A stretch of DNA of 52,507 nucleotides from Pullulanibacillus camelliae (GCF_014642655.1 NZ_BMIR01000024.1:1-52507); one strand, 5' to 3'. Positions 33,027 to 44,666 are shown, counted from the first letter of the stretch. Program-made: numbers and translations. The notes: generated by a model not told the origin, from the sequence alone.

Positions 33027-33821
33027 TTAAACAATGGACAATGCCGTTGGAACCTCAGGGTCGGTATCATACAGGCCTAAGCGTTCACCAATTCTTAAAC
33101 CATGCTGTTCCAGCTTTTGCTGTACAGACATCCTTGCTAGCTCTTTCAAGTTGTTGTCCTTACTCAAATGCGCTAAATAGATCTTCTTTGTGCGATCATC
33201 CAAAACATCTGTTAATGCTGTTCCAGCATCCTCATTGGAAATATGTCCTGAATCACCAAGAATCCGGCGTTTGACATTCCATGGATAACGGCCAGCCATC
33301 AGCATATTGATATCATGATTAGCTTCAATGATATAAGCATCCGACTGTTTAATCGTTCCCTTAATTTTATCGGAGACATAACCGACATCCGTCAGTAAGG
33401 TTAACTGCTTTTGTTGGTGACGAAAAACAAAGAACATCGGTTCAGCCGCATCATGGGACACGCCAAAGGATTCCACTTCAATGTCCCCGAAGCTTTGCAG
33501 ACCACCCGTTTGAAAAACAAATTTTTGATCTACAGGAATATCACCAATGCTTGTTGCCATAGCCTTCCAAGTTTTCTCATTGGCATAGATCGGCAATCGG
33601 TGTCGTCTGGAGAAGACACCGAGCCCCTTAATATGATCACTATGCTCATGCGTCACTAAAATTGCATCTAAATCCTTTGCCGAGCGATCAATTTTTGCAA
33701 ACAGCGCGTCCAGCTTTTTTCCGCTTAAACCACAATCGATGAGGAGCCTGTGATGATCTGTTTCAACATAAACAGCATTACCAGTACTCCCACTTGCTAA
33801 AACACTGAATTGTAATGCCAC
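33027..33821 (-). CDS. walJ: WalJ (YycJ), metallo-beta-lactamase-fold exonuclease
   Basis: A 264-residue protein beginning with GTG 33821 one base after the walI stop, behind AGGGGAT. It has the MBL metal site HEHSDH ([11 protein letters not shown]), and further histidine and aspartate ligands in LLTDVGYV and LGDSGHIS. The family is linked to DNA repair and cell-division coordination. Co-transcribed with walRKHI. Confidence 0.94.
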   Translation of the reverse strand: MALQFSVLASGSTGNAVYVETDHHRLLIDCGLSGKKLDALFAKIDRSAKDLDAILVTHEHSDHIKGLGVFSRRHRLPIYANEKTWKAMATSIGDIPVDQKFVFQTGGLQSFGDIEVESFGVSHDAAEPMFFVFRHQQKQLTLLTDVGYVSDKIKGTIKQSDAYIIEANHDINMLMAGRYPWNVKRRILGDSGHISNEDAGTALTDVLDDRTKKIYLAHLSKDNNLKELARMSVQQKLEQHGLRIGERLGLYDTDPEVPTALSIV

Positions 33822-33822
33822 A

Positions 33823-34704
33823 CTAATCCCCCTGATCCTGATCATCTATTGATTTTACGTTAAGCTCTGAAACAAAATATTCCTTAGTAGACACATCCGA
33901 TCCATCTTTCAGCTTCACTTTAATATACCATGCCGGGATATAGTTCAGCGTCGCATTATCTTCAACATTTGGCGCGGTCACCATATTGATGTAGCATAAA
34001 TGGATCGTTGTGATCGATGGATTTTTCGTAATAGGTAAATAGTTTTGTTCCCATAATTGTTGAATGGCCTCCATCGGTGTCACAGGCATGGTCATTTTTT
34101 GATTGGCCGGTTGGATATGAATATACGTTTGATCATAGCTGATCGCCTTGCCGTTTTTTGTTTGTACATTGAGCGTGCTTACCTTTTCCTTAGGTATAGA
34201 GTAGACTTGATAATCATTATAGGTTTGCACAAAGTGATAGGTTGTCGTACTGCCTTTTTTATCAAACTTCCAAAAATTATAATGGTCACCTTGATACACA
34301 TATTTTTTGAGGAGACTATTAATATCATCTGTCGATGGATCTTTTGGAATCGATACGGGTTTCGTAAATTTAACACTCAATTTAACCCCGCTGGCATCAG
34401 TCGCGTAATTAAAAACTTTCTTACCCTTTGGTCCACTTAGCTTTTCCAATGCTTTATGGACACTATCACTCGTAAAATCCACTGGTGTCCCCTCTAAAAA
34501 TGTTACCTGCTGCTTGCTACTAGGAAGCGTCACATGTGAGGTATCAATGCTTCCAGAACTGATGAGCTGATCAAAATTGTTATCGCCACCACTTTCGTAG
34601 CGCTCCTGGTATTCGTGGTGATTCTCCCAAAGATGATACCCCAGAAAAATATCGAGGAGGAAAAAGCAAAGAATGAAAATGGTTTTGGTTTGTCCCCAAT
34701 TCAT
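33823..34704 (-). CDS. walI: WalI (YycI), regulator of WalK
   Basis: A 293-residue protein with one N-terminal membrane helix ([19 protein letters not shown]) and a large extracytoplasmic domain. With WalH it forms a complex in the membrane that restrains the kinase WalK. It overlaps walH by four bases (ATGA). Sequence conservation in this family is low; the identification rests mainly on topology, size and position. Confidence 0.92.
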   Translation of the reverse strand: MNWGQTKTIFILCFFLLDIFLGYHLWENHHEYQERYESGGDNNFDQLISSGSIDTSHVTLPSSKQQVTFLEGTPVDFTSDSVHKALEKLSGPKGKKVFNYATDASGVKLSVKFTKPVSIPKDPSTDDINSLLKKYVYQGDHYNFWKFDKKGSTTTYHFVQTYNDYQVYSIPKEKVSTLNVQTKNGKAISYDQTYIHIQPANQKMTMPVTPMEAIQQLWEQNYLPITKNPSITTIHLCYINMVTAPNVEDNATLNYIPAWYIKVKLKDGSDVSTKEYFVSELNVKSIDDQDQGD

Positions 34705-36050
34705 TGATCATTCCCCCCCATATTCTGCACTTCATTCTGCTTCACTTGAGCCGCAAGATCTGAATCGGTGAAAAGCTGGTGCCATTCATCATTTTTCTCA
34801 TATAACCAGGCCGGTGTCATCGTGACAATCTGGGCCTCTGTATCCTGAACCATGATGTAACCCATTCGAATATCTTGAACATCCTTTAAACTTATCTTAT
34901 CATTTTGAAGAGTTTGTAGCACTTCTTGTGCAGATTGCAGTTTCTTTCCATGACTCTCTGAGAAAGCGACTGTATTCAAATTAATCAACGTGCGATCTTG
35001 TTCAAGAAGCTGACCCTTATTCCATTTTAGATGAATCATCGCTTGATACTTATTTGACAAACTATAGACAGGAAGATCATCTACCATGATGCGAAAGCCC
35101 ACTTCAGACTCTCCACTCGCTGGTTTGGATGTATAGCTATCGTAGATATATTTATCGGTCCAGCCTTGATAGCTATTGATTTTCATCCAGCTATCATAAA
35201 TCGTGTCCATGTCCTGGGAAATATTCTGCGACCCTGAACCCGAACTAAACGTCAGGACATCCTGATCTTGAGATAATGTATTGACCCCGTCACTATAGAC
35301 CCCATTATGCTCTTGCACAGAGCCCAGATCCGGGAATAATATCCTCTCAAATTTTTCAATTTGAACAGGTTCATAAAGGAATTTCTTTTGATCAAGCTGA
35401 GTAGAATGGGTGGGTAGGAAGACTTCTTTATTGCCTCTTACCATGACTCTTGTATAAGGCACCCAGTCCTCTCCCAGATCGGCCCAGCTTCCCGATAAAG
35501 AATTGATTTTACTTATATTAAAATTCTTACTGGTAGCGTAAAAGATATTTTTGCCTGTTTGATCCTTAAACACAAGCGTTGTATTGGCATGCTCCTTACC
35601 ATGTGCATCATCCACATATAGGGCCATTCTATTCACCGCTGTAGCTGGAATATTGGTATTATCCTTGGTGAAGGAAAATAAGCTCTTGATGATCTCTGAA
35701 GTGATCGGTGCTGGGAAAAGCAAATCGTACTCCCTAGAAGGCAAATCCTTGTCATTAATAGAATTACTAACCGGCACCGTCCATTTTGCATTTAGGAGTG
35801 CATCAAACATTTTATCGACTTCCACACGATCAACCGTTCCATAGACAACATTTTGATCTTGAATGAGGAATTGATAAGGCTTCACAATCTCATTTAAATT
35901 ATAGCCCATATCAATGCTTACTTGATTATTCGTGACTTGAGGCTCAACCTCTTCAAAGTCACCTTGGAACGTCCAAATATTCCACGTTAAAAAGAAGCTA
36001 AGAAGGACAAGCACTGTAAGTAGAATGGTCTTAATTAATTCACGCATCAT
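34701..36050 (-). CDS. walH: WalH (YycH), regulator of WalK
   Basis: A protein of about 449 residues starting at ATG 36050 inside the end of walK (GGGGGA six bases upstream). Earlier in-frame starts lie deep in walK and are not supported. An N-terminal helix (LIKTILLTVLVLLSFFLTW) anchors an extracellular domain with YycH-type pattern. It acts together with WalI. Confidence 0.93.
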   Translation of the reverse strand: MMRELIKTILLTVLVLLSFFLTWNIWTFQGDFEEVEPQVTNNQVSIDMGYNLNEIVKPYQFLIQDQNVVYGTVDRVEVDKMFDALLNAKWTVPVSNSINDKDLPSREYDLLFPAPITSEIIKSLFSFTKDNTNIPATAVNRMALYVDDAHGKEHANTTLVFKDQTGKNIFYATSKNFNISKINSLSGSWADLGEDWVPYTRVMVRGNKEVFLPTHSTQLDQKKFLYEPVQIEKFERILFPDLGSVQEHNGVYSDGVNTLSQDQDVLTFSSGSGSQNISQDMDTIYDSWMKINSYQGWTDKYIYDSYTSKPASGESEVGFRIMVDDLPVYSLSNKYQAMIHLKWNKGQLLEQDRTLINLNTVAFSESHGKKLQSAQEVLQTLQNDKISLKDVQDIRMGYIMVQDTEAQIVTMTPAWLYEKNDEWHQLFTDSDLAAQVKQNEVQNMGGNDQ

Positions 36051-37860
36051 AGCTTCCCCCTTTTGAAAGTGGAAGGGTAAAGAAAATGGCCGTTCCTTTA
36101 TTCCATTCACTATCCGCCCAGATTTCTCCACCATGAGCTGCAACGATTTCTTTAGCGATCGCAAGACCTAGGCCTGTCCCCCCTAAATTGCGTGACCGTG
36201 CCTTATCCACCCGAAAGAAACGATCAAAAATTTTCGTCAGGTTTTCTTTAGGGATACCCACACCCTGATCTCGGATTCCAGTTACTAAATGATTGCCCTT
36301 TTTAACCACTTTAAAAGTGATCCTTCCCCCATCAGGAGAATATTTAATGGCATTTGAAATAATGTTATCGATCACCTGAGTCATTTTATCGCGATCAAGA
36401 TACGTATAAATGGGGCCTCTTGGTAATTTAAGCTCAAAATGAATATGCTGCTTCTTACTCATTTCAAAACGATCGATAATATCCTTTAGGAAAGAAATAT
36501 AGTTCGTCGTTTCCTTGTTAAAATTCGGATCTTCGGCATCCAGCTTGGAAAGCTGAAGCAGATCATTCACCAGTCGGATCATGCGCTCTGTCTCATTTTG
36601 CGTGACGCCGAGAAACTTATCGCGTAGATTCTCATCCTCGACAGCTCCATCAGACAAAGCTTCCAGATAACTCTTCATTGTCGTAAGTGGCGTACGTAAT
36701 TCATGAGAGACATTAGCAACAAATTCACGTCTTTCCTCATCAATTTGCTCTTGCTCGGTGACATCATGAAGCACAGCAATTAAGCCATCAATCGCCCCAT
36801 TTTCTTTAAGAATCACGGAAAAATTCACGCGAACGAGGAGTTTTTGGTGCTCAGTACTAAAGTCTAGCATCATGGAATCTTCCATATCGTATAGATCATC
36901 TAAATGAAACTCTTCTTCTATCTTCAAGAGATCAATAATGGATTTACCTAAAATGTTTTCCCGATAAACGTGAAGCAACTCTTCCGAACGATCATTGACA
37001 AGAATAATGTCACCATTACGATCGGTCGCAATCACTCCATCAGTCATATAAGTTAAAACCGAACGAAGCTTACGGCGCTCAGCCTCCGTCGATGCATTCG
37101 CCTCTTGCAAACGCTCAGTCATGTTATTAAAGGAATTCGCTAATTGGCCGATCTCATCATCATCATTATGATCCACTCGGAGTGAAAAATCTCCCTGAGA
37201 AACCGCCCGTGCCTGACGGCGCATTTGGGCCAATGGTTTTGTAATCGTACGCGCCAGAAAAAAGCCAAGCAGCGCCGTTACGATGAGGGCAATTACAATA
37301 GCAGAGGCGAGGTAATTATTTGTCGTTCGCAATTCTTTATAAATGCCATTCAAAGAGTCTTCCATATAAAGAAGTCCAACTTTTTCTTTACCTACTGTAA
37401 CCGGCGTGGTGACGACCATCACGCGCCCATTATCCGACTTTGATTTTAAGATTCGGTGAGTGGTGTCCTCCGCTGTATATAAATCTTTGACAACGATCTT
37501 ATCATTGTCTTGCTTGCCAACCTCATTGCTATTATCGTTACTTGTCGCCAAAATAATGCGATCTTTAGAGATCACCCGAACATTATTTTCACCGACATCT
37601 GAGATTTGATCCTGAACCGCTTTAGAAATGGCATTCATATCGCCTTTATCGGTCTCTTCCGCTTTTTTTATGGCTTCGCTCACAAAATAAGAAAGCGTTT
37701 TCGCTTCCTTTACCATTGATTGTTGCTTACTATTAATATAGTTTTTTTCCAGAGAAGAGCTAAAATCGACACCAATTAATTGCATTGCTAAAAGAATCAG
37801 CAAGGTATAAATCAAAACAAATTTAAATTGGATCGATTTAAAAAAACCGACAATACGCAT
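36040..37860 (-). CDS. walK: WalK (YycG), essential cell-wall sensor kinase
   Basis: A 606-residue histidine kinase. Two membrane helices (about 12-32 and 184-204) flank an extracellular sensor domain. HAMP, PAS (VLTYMTDGVIATDRNGDI), a dimerisation domain with FVANVSHELRTPLTTM and an HATPase (NIISNAIKYSP, DQGVGIP, GTGLGLAI) follow. It phosphorylates WalR and adjusts peptidoglycan hydrolase expression. Five bases separate it from walR. Confidence 0.97.
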   Translation of the reverse strand: MRIVGFFKSIQFKFVLIYTLLILLAMQLIGVDFSSSLEKNYINSKQQSMVKEAKTLSYFVSEAIKKAEETDKGDMNAISKAVQDQISDVGENNVRVISKDRIILATSNDNSNEVGKQDNDKIVVKDLYTAEDTTHRILKSKSDNGRVMVVTTPVTVGKEKVGLLYMEDSLNGIYKELRTTNNYLASAIVIALIVTALLGFFLARTITKPLAQMRRQARAVSQGDFSLRVDHNDDDEIGQLANSFNNMTERLQEANASTEAERRKLRSVLTYMTDGVIATDRNGDIILVNDRSEELLHVYRENILGKSIIDLLKIEEEFHLDDLYDMEDSMMLDFSTEHQKLLVRVNFSVILKENGAIDGLIAVLHDVTEQEQIDEERREFVANVSHELRTPLTTMKSYLEALSDGAVEDENLRDKFLGVTQNETERMIRLVNDLLQLSKLDAEDPNFNKETTNYISFLKDIIDRFEMSKKQHIHFELKLPRGPIYTYLDRDKMTQVIDNIISNAIKYSPDGGRITFKVVKKGNHLVTGIRDQGVGIPKENLTKIFDRFFRVDKARSRNLGGTGLGLAIAKEIVAAHGGEIWADSEWNKGTAIFFTLPLSKGGSYDA

Positions 37861-37865
37861 AATGA

Positions 37866-38567
37866 TTACTCCCGATCAGGATTTCTTAAATAATAGCCGG
37901 CGCCACGACGCGTCATGATCCAAACTGGACGGCTTGGGTTGTCCTCAACCTTTTCTCTTAATCGTCGCACCGTCACGTCAACGGTCCGAACATCTCCAAA
38001 ATAATCATAGCCCCATACTGTTTGTAACAAATGCTCACGGGTCATGACCTGACCTGTGTGCTTAGCCAAGTAATAGAGCAATTCAAACTCTCTGTGCGTC
38101 AACTCAATGGGCTCACCGCGTTTAGTTGCTAAATAAGCATCAGGGCGAATGACAAGGGCACCAATGGCTATCTCTGTCGTCTCATCTTCCTTAGTCGCAA
38201 TTTGCTGATGACGACGAAGATTTGCTTTTACACGCGCGATCAATTCACGATTACTGAAGGGCTTTGTCACATAATCGTCAGCGCCCATCTCCAGACCAAG
38301 CACCTTATCGATTTCTGAATCCTTTGCGGTTAGCATGATGATAGGCATATTATATTTTTTTCTGATCTCTCGGCAAACTTCCATGCCATCTCTTTGCGGG
38401 AGCATGACATCAAGCAGAATGAGATCAGGTTCTTCCTCTTCAACCTTGGCGAGCGCCTGCTCTCCATCATAAGCTACAATAACACTATATCCTTCTTTTT
38501 TTAGATTAAATTCTAATATATCTGCAATAGGTTGCTCATCGTCAACCACTAAAATTTTCTCTTCCAT
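37866..38567 (-). CDS. walR: WalR (YycF), essential response regulator
   Basis: An OmpR-type regulator of 233 residues. The receiver has [10 protein letters not shown], the phosphoacceptor in LILLDVMLP and lysine in [10 protein letters not shown]. The winged helix ends [14 protein letters not shown] 38567 with GAGGAG at eight bases is preferred over GTG 38576. It controls autolysins and cell-wall genes. First gene of the walRKHIJ-htrC operon. A TATAAT (38586-38591, minus strand) lies very close upstream but has no good -35. Confidence 0.97.
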   Translation of the reverse strand: MEEKILVVDDEQPIADILEFNLKKEGYSVIVAYDGEQALAKVEEEEPDLILLDVMLPQRDGMEVCREIRKKYNMPIIMLTAKDSEIDKVLGLEMGADDYVTKPFSNRELIARVKANLRRHQQIATKEDETTEIAIGALVIRPDAYLATKRGEPIELTHREFELLYYLAKHTGQVMTREHLLQTVWGYDYFGDVRTVDVTVRRLREKVEDNPSRPVWIMTRRGAGYYLRNPDRE

Positions 38568-38576
38568 CAAAGTCAC

Positions 38577-38884
38577 TCCTCAAGGATTATACGACTTCAT
38601 TCAATCCATTTTATCATACTACACTCTGTTTGAAAATTATTCGTAGAGCTCCTCCCCTAGTGACGGTGTCCTAAAATGGTTGACTAGAAATTGTAACAAA
38701 TTCATGTCAAATTTGGAAAGAGCTATTCATTCCCTGGTTGTACTATATTTTCGACATCCACCCTGCACATTCCTTTTCACTCAGTGATTTCTATCATTTC
38801 CAGACTCACGGTGTTTTCTAGCCCTTTCAAACCTAAAATAGGATGTCTATATGGTCAGACCTGAATTATATGAGGAAGAAAAAT
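38577..38884. other. walR upstream region
   Basis: About 300 bases with no gene. It should contain the walR promoter; candidate -10 sequences are present but no convincing -35 element pairs with them. No RNA motif was recognised. Confidence 0.4.
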
Positions 38885-39180
38885 AGAAAAACCAGGCAAA
38901 TGCTCGGTCTTGTCTGGGCATAGAGCACCCTACCTCAGATGCTTTCATTGCCGGGTCAAGTAAGTGGATTGGAGCCTAAGGGGTGAGAGCTCGGAACACT
39001 CTAAAATCGTGTGTTCTACGGACACCGCTGACTCATGATGCAATACGAGAGTCCCGCGGGAAGAGGGAGATCGGTAAGACCTTAGCAGTGTGAAGGCGCG
39101 AGGAGGCTTACCACTCCCCTGCGGAAAGCAAGCTGCCTGGAGCGGCATCGCGCATCGTCCTCATGACCAGAGATTTTATA
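38885..39180 (+). repeat. Structured repeat module A, copy 3 (A3)
   Basis: The same block order as 31141-31430, with CTCTAAAATCGTGTGTTC, CCGCTGACTCATGATGC, GGTAAGACCTTAGCAG, GAAGGCGCGAGG and GCTTACCACTCC in order. The first hairpin is degraded compared with A2. Module B is absent, and the repeat runs straight to the purA terminator through TTTATACTTTCTGATC. Confidence 0.85.
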
Positions 39181-39193
39181 CTTTCTGATCTTT

Positions 39194-39222
39194 TAAAAAA
39201 AGCCACCGATAAATCGGTAGCT
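39194..39222 (-). terminator. purA terminator
   Basis: On the minus strand AGCTACCGAT and ATCGGTGGCT form a stem with a two-base-plus loop, followed by TTTTTTT. It lies 12 bases beyond purA. Confidence 0.88.
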
Positions 39223-39233
39223 TTTCTATATTT

Positions 39234-40520
39234 TTATGCAAACACCGGGCGAATAAGATGTGTCTGATTGCGATTCGGGCCCACTGAAAAAATAGAAACG
39301 GGAGCCCCTGTAAGCTGTGCTACTCTTTCAAGATAATGTCTTGCATTGGCTGGAAGTTCGTCCAAGCCTTTAATTTGCGTTAAATCCTCCGTCCAGCCGG
39401 GCATTTCTTCATAAATAGGGTCACACTCAGAAAGCACTTTTAAACTCGCTGGATATTCTTCAATGATCGTATCTTTGTACTTATAGGCCACACATATTTT
39501 AACAGTTTCCAATCCCGTCAAAACGTCTAAGCAGTTCAAAGTCAAATCGGTAATACCACTCACCCGTTTGGCATGACGAACGACGACACTATCAAACCAA
39601 CCGACACGGCGAGGGCGTCCGGTCGTCGTACCATATTCGCGACCGACCTCACGAATCGTATTGCCAATCTCATCATGAAGCTCCGTTGGGAAAGGACCAT
39701 CACCTACTCGAGTGGTATAGGCTTTAGTGACCCCAACGACATGATTGATTTTGGTAGGACCAACACCTGCTCCGATCGTGACCCCACCTGCAACAGGATT
39801 GGAGGAGGTAACAAATGGATAGGTTCCTTGGTCAATATCTAACATGACACCTTGTGCCCCTTCAAAGAGCACGCGTTTTCCTTGATCAAGTGCGTCATTT
39901 AACACAACTGACGTATCGCAAACATAGGGTGCGATTTCTTTTCCATAAGCTATATATTCATCATAAATTTCCTCTAGAGTAAAGCCTTCCGTTTCATATA
40001 CCTTTTCAAATAGCTGATTCTTTTCTTCGAGGTTTTTCTCGAGTTTTTCTCTGAAAGTATCTGGCTCAAGCAGATCGGCAATTCTTATACCCACACGAGC
40101 TGCCTTATCCATATATGCTGGTCCAATGCCCTTCTTCGTTGTACCTATTTTTCCTGTCCCTTTACGGTCTTCCTCCACGCAATCTAATTTCACATGGTAA
40201 GGTAAAACGACGTGTGCACGATTGCTAATACGAAGATTATCTGTTGTCACATGACGTTCATGGAGATAGTGAAGCTCTGAAACAAGTGATTTTGGATTTA
40301 CAACCATGCCGTTTCCAATGACACAAATTTTATCTTTATAAAAGATGCCTGAAGGAATAAGATGGAGTTTATATGTTTGCCCATCAAACGCTATTGTGTG
40401 ACCTGCGTTATCCCCACCTTGATAGCGTGAAATCACTTCTGAATTTCCTGACAAGTAATCGGTAATTTTTCCTTTTCCTTCATCGCCCCATTGGGCGCCA
40501 ACAACAACGACAGATGGCAT
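39234..40520 (-). CDS. purA: Adenylosuccinate synthetase PurA
   Basis: Makes adenylosuccinate from IMP, aspartate and GTP, the first committed step to AMP. 428 residues from ATG 40520 (GGGAGG upstream); the frame is open further left without a ribosome site. GTP-binding [12 protein letters not shown] is at the start; GGDNAGHT and the loop [20 protein letters not shown] follow. It stands alone, as in B. subtilis, with PurR-like boxes upstream. Confidence 0.97.
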   Translation of the reverse strand: MPSVVVVGAQWGDEGKGKITDYLSGNSEVISRYQGGDNAGHTIAFDGQTYKLHLIPSGIFYKDKICVIGNGMVVNPKSLVSELHYLHERHVTTDNLRISNRAHVVLPYHVKLDCVEEDRKGTGKIGTTKKGIGPAYMDKAARVGIRIADLLEPDTFREKLEKNLEEKNQLFEKVYETEGFTLEEIYDEYIAYGKEIAPYVCDTSVVLNDALDQGKRVLFEGAQGVMLDIDQGTYPFVTSSNPVAGGVTIGAGVGPTKINHVVGVTKAYTTRVGDGPFPTELHDEIGNTIREVGREYGTTTGRPRRVGWFDSVVVRHAKRVSGITDLTLNCLDVLTGLETVKICVAYKYKDTIIEEYPASLKVLSECDPIYEEMPGWTEDLTQIKGLDELPANARHYLERVAQLTGAPVSIFSVGPNRNQTHLIRPVFA

Positions 40521-40613
40521 AAAAAATGGACCTCCCAGTGTTTTTTCATAAATGGATCGTATCAAATGTATTACATCTTAAGTGTATCAACTCAAGTGGT
40601 GAACGTCAATGGT

Positions 40614-40658
40614 ATTTACGAACATTAAACAATATAAATATATATTTTGTTCGTGAAT
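40614..40658 (-). promoter_or_regulatory. Candidate PurR control region of purA
   Basis: Two inverted CGAAC cores: ATTTACGAACATT at 40614-40626 (12 of 13 matches to the PurBox consensus) and, on the other strand, ATTCACGAACAAA at 40646-40658 (weaker). B. subtilis pur genes have two inverted PurBoxes 16-17 bases apart; here the gap is about 19. Confidence 0.6.
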
Positions 40659-40749
40659 TGTTGTTATTTTAATATTTTCATTAAAAATGGAGCGAATCCC
40701 AGTTGCCATTCGCTCCATCCCATCGTTCCCTAAGATGATTGTTATTATT

Positions 40750-42120
40750 CTAGGCTGTCCCCGCCGGAATCTCACTTTCATTATGCCTGCGCTCTAAATT
40801 CACAAACTTATTGTATTCCTTAACAAAAGCAAGCTCAACGGTACCGACGGGGCCATTCCTCTGCTTCGATATGATGATCTCAATAATGTTTTGCTTCTCC
40901 GACTCTTTGTCATAATAATCATCTCGGTATAGGAAAGCAACGATATCCGCATCCTGCTCGATACTTCCTGATTCCCGAATATCAGACATCATCGGACGTT
41001 TATCTTGTCGCGACTCCACACCACGAGATAACTGTGACAGGGCAATAACCGGCACCTCCAGCTCCCTGGCAAGGGCCTTAAGCGATCTAGATATCTCTGA
41101 TACTTCTTGTTGCCGGCTCTCACTGTGACCCGAAGAGGAGCCTTGAATGAGTTGCAGATAATCAATCAGTATCATGCCTAGCCCTTTTTCCTTTTGCAGC
41201 CTCCGGCATTTTGCCCGGATCTCATTGATCCTTACCCCTGGGGTATCATCAATATAGATGCCTGCATTGGAAAGACTGCCCATGGCCATGGCCAGCTTCT
41301 GCCAGTCCTGCTCTTCCAATTTCCCTGTTCTTAGCTTTTGGGCATCGATATTCCCTTCCGCACAAAGCATCCTCATAACCAGTTGGCCTGCTCCCATTTC
41401 CAAGCTGAAAATAGCAACATTTTCGTCAGTCTTGGTCGCGACATTCTGAGCAATATTCAAGGCAAAGGCCGTTTTCCCTACTGATGGTCGTGCTGCTACG
41501 ATAATTAAATCATTGCGTTGAAACCCCGCCGTCATCCGGTCCAGTTCCGCAAAGCCTGTGGGAATACCGGTAATATCCCCTTTCCGGTTATGGAGGAGTT
41601 CAATATTATCATAGGTTTCCACCAAAACATCTTTGATCGATTGAAAGGCAGACACCTTTTTACGCTGGGCGACCTCAAAAATGGTTTTTTCCGCTTCATC
41701 AATGATGACGTCAACATCATCCTCACGTGTATAACCGTCTGAAACAATTTGCGTTGCAGAACGAATCAGTCGCCTCAACAGGGCCTTTTCTTCAACAATA
41801 TTGCTGTAAAATTGAATGTTGGCAGCAGTTGGCGCGGAATCAGCTAATTCGCTTAAATAATCTAAGCCTCCGACCTCTTCTAACAGCTTTTGGTTCCTTA
41901 ACTCCGATGTGACCGTGACCACATCCACTGGCTCACCGTGCTCAGACAAGTCGAGCATGACGGAATAGATCCTTTGGTGACTTGCCCGATAAAAGTCTTC
42001 AGGTAATAGTGACTCTGAGGCAGTAACAATGGCCTGTGGCTCTAAAAAGATCGCACCTAAGACCGCCTGCTCAGCCTCAATATTATGAGGAGGTGTACGA
42101 TCGGCAAACAAATCACTCAT
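40750..42120 (-). CDS. dnaB: Replicative DNA helicase DnaB (DnaC of B. subtilis)
   Basis: The hexameric 5'-3' helicase of the replication fork, 456 residues. The N-terminal DnaG-interacting domain starts RTPPHNIEAEQAVLGAI. The RecA-like domain has Walker A ARPSVGKTAFAL, Walker B LGMILIDYLQL and the helicase motif ALSQLSRGVESR. No intein is present. It follows rplI in the same direction, an order conserved in Bacillales. Confidence 0.97.
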   Translation of the reverse strand: MSDLFADRTPPHNIEAEQAVLGAIFLEPQAIVTASESLLPEDFYRASHQRIYSVMLDLSEHGEPVDVVTVTSELRNQKLLEEVGGLDYLSELADSAPTAANIQFYSNIVEEKALLRRLIRSATQIVSDGYTREDDVDVIIDEAEKTIFEVAQRKKVSAFQSIKDVLVETYDNIELLHNRKGDITGIPTGFAELDRMTAGFQRNDLIIVAARPSVGKTAFALNIAQNVATKTDENVAIFSLEMGAGQLVMRMLCAEGNIDAQKLRTGKLEEQDWQKLAMAMGSLSNAGIYIDDTPGVRINEIRAKCRRLQKEKGLGMILIDYLQLIQGSSSGHSESRQQEVSEISRSLKALARELEVPVIALSQLSRGVESRQDKRPMMSDIRESGSIEQDADIVAFLYRDDYYDKESEKQNIIEIIISKQRNGPVGTVELAFVKEYNKFVNLERRHNESEIPAGTA

Positions 42121-42231
42121 TGCTTATAGTCGCTCCTTCTAAAATCATTCCAAGTAGGAGAGGACAGGCCACGAAAAAGCTTGTCCTCAAAAGGCTTACT
42201 GTGCATTAAAAATAAGGGAATAAAATTCAAG

Positions 42232-42675
42232 CTATTGTTCCTTCACATGAACCTTTAAGGTCGCAGTGACGTCATGATGAAGTTTGATCGGAACATCCGT
42301 GTAGCCCAATGTCCGAATCGGATCATTCAGTTCAATCTTGCGCTTATCGATTTTAAACCCTTTTTGCTTAAGCTCTTGAGCAATTTGCTTACTTGTGATG
42401 GAACCGAACAATCTACCGCCATCCCCTGATTTTGCAGTTAAGGTGACTTCTGTCTTTTCCAATTGACTTTTGAGCTGTTTCGCTTCTTCTAGTTCCTCTT
42501 GCGCTCGTTTTTGATCATTTTTCTTTTTATTTTCCAACTGCTTAAGATTGCCTTTATTCGCTTCTACTGCAAGATTTTTAGGTAAGAGATAATTGCGTGC
42601 ATAGCCTTCGGAAACTTCTTTAATTTCCCCATTTTTCCCCTTGCCTTTTACATCCTTTAAGAAAATGACTTTCAT
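42232..42675 (-). CDS. rplI: 50S ribosomal protein L9
   Basis: 147 residues with the N-terminal rRNA-binding domain ([20 protein letters not shown]), the long central helix and the C-terminal domain. The start overlaps the gdpP stop by four bases (ATGA), so translation is coupled. Confidence 0.97.
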   Translation of the reverse strand: MKVIFLKDVKGKGKNGEIKEVSEGYARNYLLPKNLAVEANKGNLKQLENKKKNDQKRAQEELEEAKQLKSQLEKTEVTLTAKSGDGGRLFGSITSKQIAQELKQKGFKIDKRKIELNDPIRTLGYTDVPIKLHHDVTATLKVHVKEQ

Positions 42676-44642
42676 TCTGCTTCTCCTCCTTCAAGATAGT
42701 CATCAATGGCTGCCTTTAATCGTTGCACGGCTTCACTTAACGGCATTTTCAATTGTGTGGCTGCATTCGTTAGATGCCCCCCGCCATCAAGCTGTTCCAT
42801 GATGATTTGAACGTTAATCTCTCCCAAAGAACGGGCACTAATGCCAATATAGCCATCGGCACGTGGCGCAGCAACAAAAGACGCTTTAATACCGTTCATC
42901 GACAATAAAGTATCTGCCGCTTGAGCCATGACCACTTGATCAAAACGGTCGTCTTCTTCACTGACCGCAATAGCAATATGATCCTTATAAAGCTTGGTCC
43001 GTCGAATCAATTCAGCCCGATGGTTATATTGTGCAAGATCCTCTCTTAATAGCTTTTGAACCAAAATGGTATCTGCTCCATGGGACCTTAAATAAGAGGC
43101 CGCATCAAAGGTTCTTGCCCCTGTGCGCAGGGCAAAGCTTTTCGTATCGACTGTGATCCCTGCCAGCATGGCGGTGGCCTCTACCACACCTAGCTTCACT
43201 TTATTTGTTTGATATTCTAAAAGCTCTGTGACAAGTTCTGCTGTTGATGAAGCGTAGGGCTCCATATAAACAAGAACAGGATCATGGATAAAATCTTCAC
43301 TGCGGCGGTGGTGATCGATGACCACTACACGTTCTGTTTTTGATAAAAGGCGCGGCTCCATCACCAAGGAAGGTTTATGTGTATCCACAACAACCACAAG
43401 TGTTTTTGAAGTGATTTGCTCTAAAGCATCATCGTTAGCCAGAAATTTCGACCATAACTGGTCATCTTGTTGAATTTCATTGATAAGGCTAATCACACCC
43501 GGGCCATAATCTTCAGGTTGAATCACCACATGACCTGGTTTTCCATCACCCTCCGCCATCTTCATAATCCCAATAGCCGCCCCAATAGCGTCCATATCGG
43601 GATTCTTATGTCCCATGACAAAGACTTGATCGCTCTCATGAATAAGCTCGGACAGGGCATGAGAGATCACACGCGCACGGACACGGGTTCTTTTTTCGAC
43701 TGGATTGGATTTTCCACCATAGAATTCTACTTTTCCTGACGCCTTCTTTATAGCAACCTGATCCCCGCCTCTCCCTAAAGCGAGATCAAGGGCGGATTGA
43801 GCCATTTGTCCCAAGTCCGGGATGCTCTTTGCACCTGTCCCAACGCCAATACTCAACGTCAACGGGACTGTAGAATTGGATTTAATTTCTCGAATTTTAT
43901 CTAAAATATCAAAGCGATTTTTTTCTAATTCGTGTAAGATGCTTTGATTCAGTACAGCCATGAACTTTTCAGCAGAGAATCTTTTCAAATAAATACCGTG
44001 AGCGCTGCCCCAATCCTTGATTAAATTAGTGACCTCATTATTAATGCCACTCTTAATCTGATCATCCATACCTTGTGTGATCTCTTCATAGTTATCTAAA
44101 AAAACAATGCCAAGCACCGTTTTCTCATTTTCATAGCGTACCTTGACCTCGTTGATCTCAGTCACATCAATCAAATATAGAAGACGCTCTTCAGCTCTGG
44201 AAATCACACGATATCTACGTTTTTTTATCGTTACTACTCCTTCATTTTCATCACTATTAATGATGGGAAGGAAGGCATCGGAAATCAAGTTAAGGGGATG
44301 AGACAGAATCGGTTCTTCTCCGGTAAGAGAAGACATGTAATGATTCATCCACTCAACCTCATAGTTTTCATTGTATAAAATAATGCCAATAGGCATCTCT
44401 AATAATGCTTCTTCACCCACTTTTTTAATGCGGTGTGACAAGGTGGAAATGTAGTCCTCAACTTTTTTCTTATGCTTCATATCCTGAAGTTTCAATAATG
44501 CTACAACAGCTATGACAACGATAAGACCAATGAGCCCAAGAACCCAATAGTAAAGCGTCACCACGATGATAAAAATAAGACCAATGATGGCTGCTAAAGC
44601 TGCTGTTGCCCCCCACCTGGGGTGTTTCATTTCATTTGACAT
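42672..44642 (-). CDS. gdpP: Cyclic-di-AMP phosphodiesterase GdpP (YybT)
   Basis: A membrane phosphodiesterase that hydrolyses c-di-AMP and so affects potassium balance, wall stress and beta-lactam tolerance. ATG 44642 gives 656 residues. Two N-terminal membrane helices (to about residue 50), a haem-binding PAS-like domain, a degenerate GGDEF domain and a DHH/DHHA1 domain are visible. The DHH site shows [20 protein letters not shown] and [12 protein letters not shown]1 shows GGGHLTNAA. Co-directional with yybS and rplI. Confidence 0.96.
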   Translation of the reverse strand: MSNEMKHPRWGATAALAAIIGLIFIIVVTLYYWVLGLIGLIVVIAVVALLKLQDMKHKKKVEDYISTLSHRIKKVGEEALLEMPIGIILYNENYEVEWMNHYMSSLTGEEPILSHPLNLISDAFLPIINSDENEGVVTIKKRRYRVISRAEERLLYLIDVTEINEVKVRYENEKTVLGIVFLDNYEEITQGMDDQIKSGINNEVTNLIKDWGSAHGIYLKRFSAEKFMAVLNQSILHELEKNRFDILDKIREIKSNSTVPLTLSIGVGTGAKSIPDLGQMAQSALDLALGRGGDQVAIKKASGKVEFYGGKSNPVEKRTRVRARVISHALSELIHESDQVFVMGHKNPDMDAIGAAIGIMKMAEGDGKPGHVVIQPEDYGPGVISLINEIQQDDQLWSKFLANDDALEQITSKTLVVVVDTHKPSLVMEPRLLSKTERVVVIDHHRRSEDFIHDPVLVYMEPYASSTAELVTELLEYQTNKVKLGVVEATAMLAGITVDTKSFALRTGARTFDAASYLRSHGADTILVQKLLREDLAQYNHRAELIRRTKLYKDHIAIAVSEEDDRFDQVVMAQAADTLLSMNGIKASFVAAPRADGYIGISARSLGEINVQIIMEQLDGGGHLTNAATQLKMPLSEAVQRLKAAIDDYLEGGEAE

Positions 44643-44666
44643 AACGCCAGCCCCCACTTGCCTTCT

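Noticed and set aside
38690-38712. WalR-like box (TGTAAC and TGTCAA) upstream of walR
   Set aside because: The repeats are separated by seven bases rather than the five of the WalR consensus, and the second half-site deviates.
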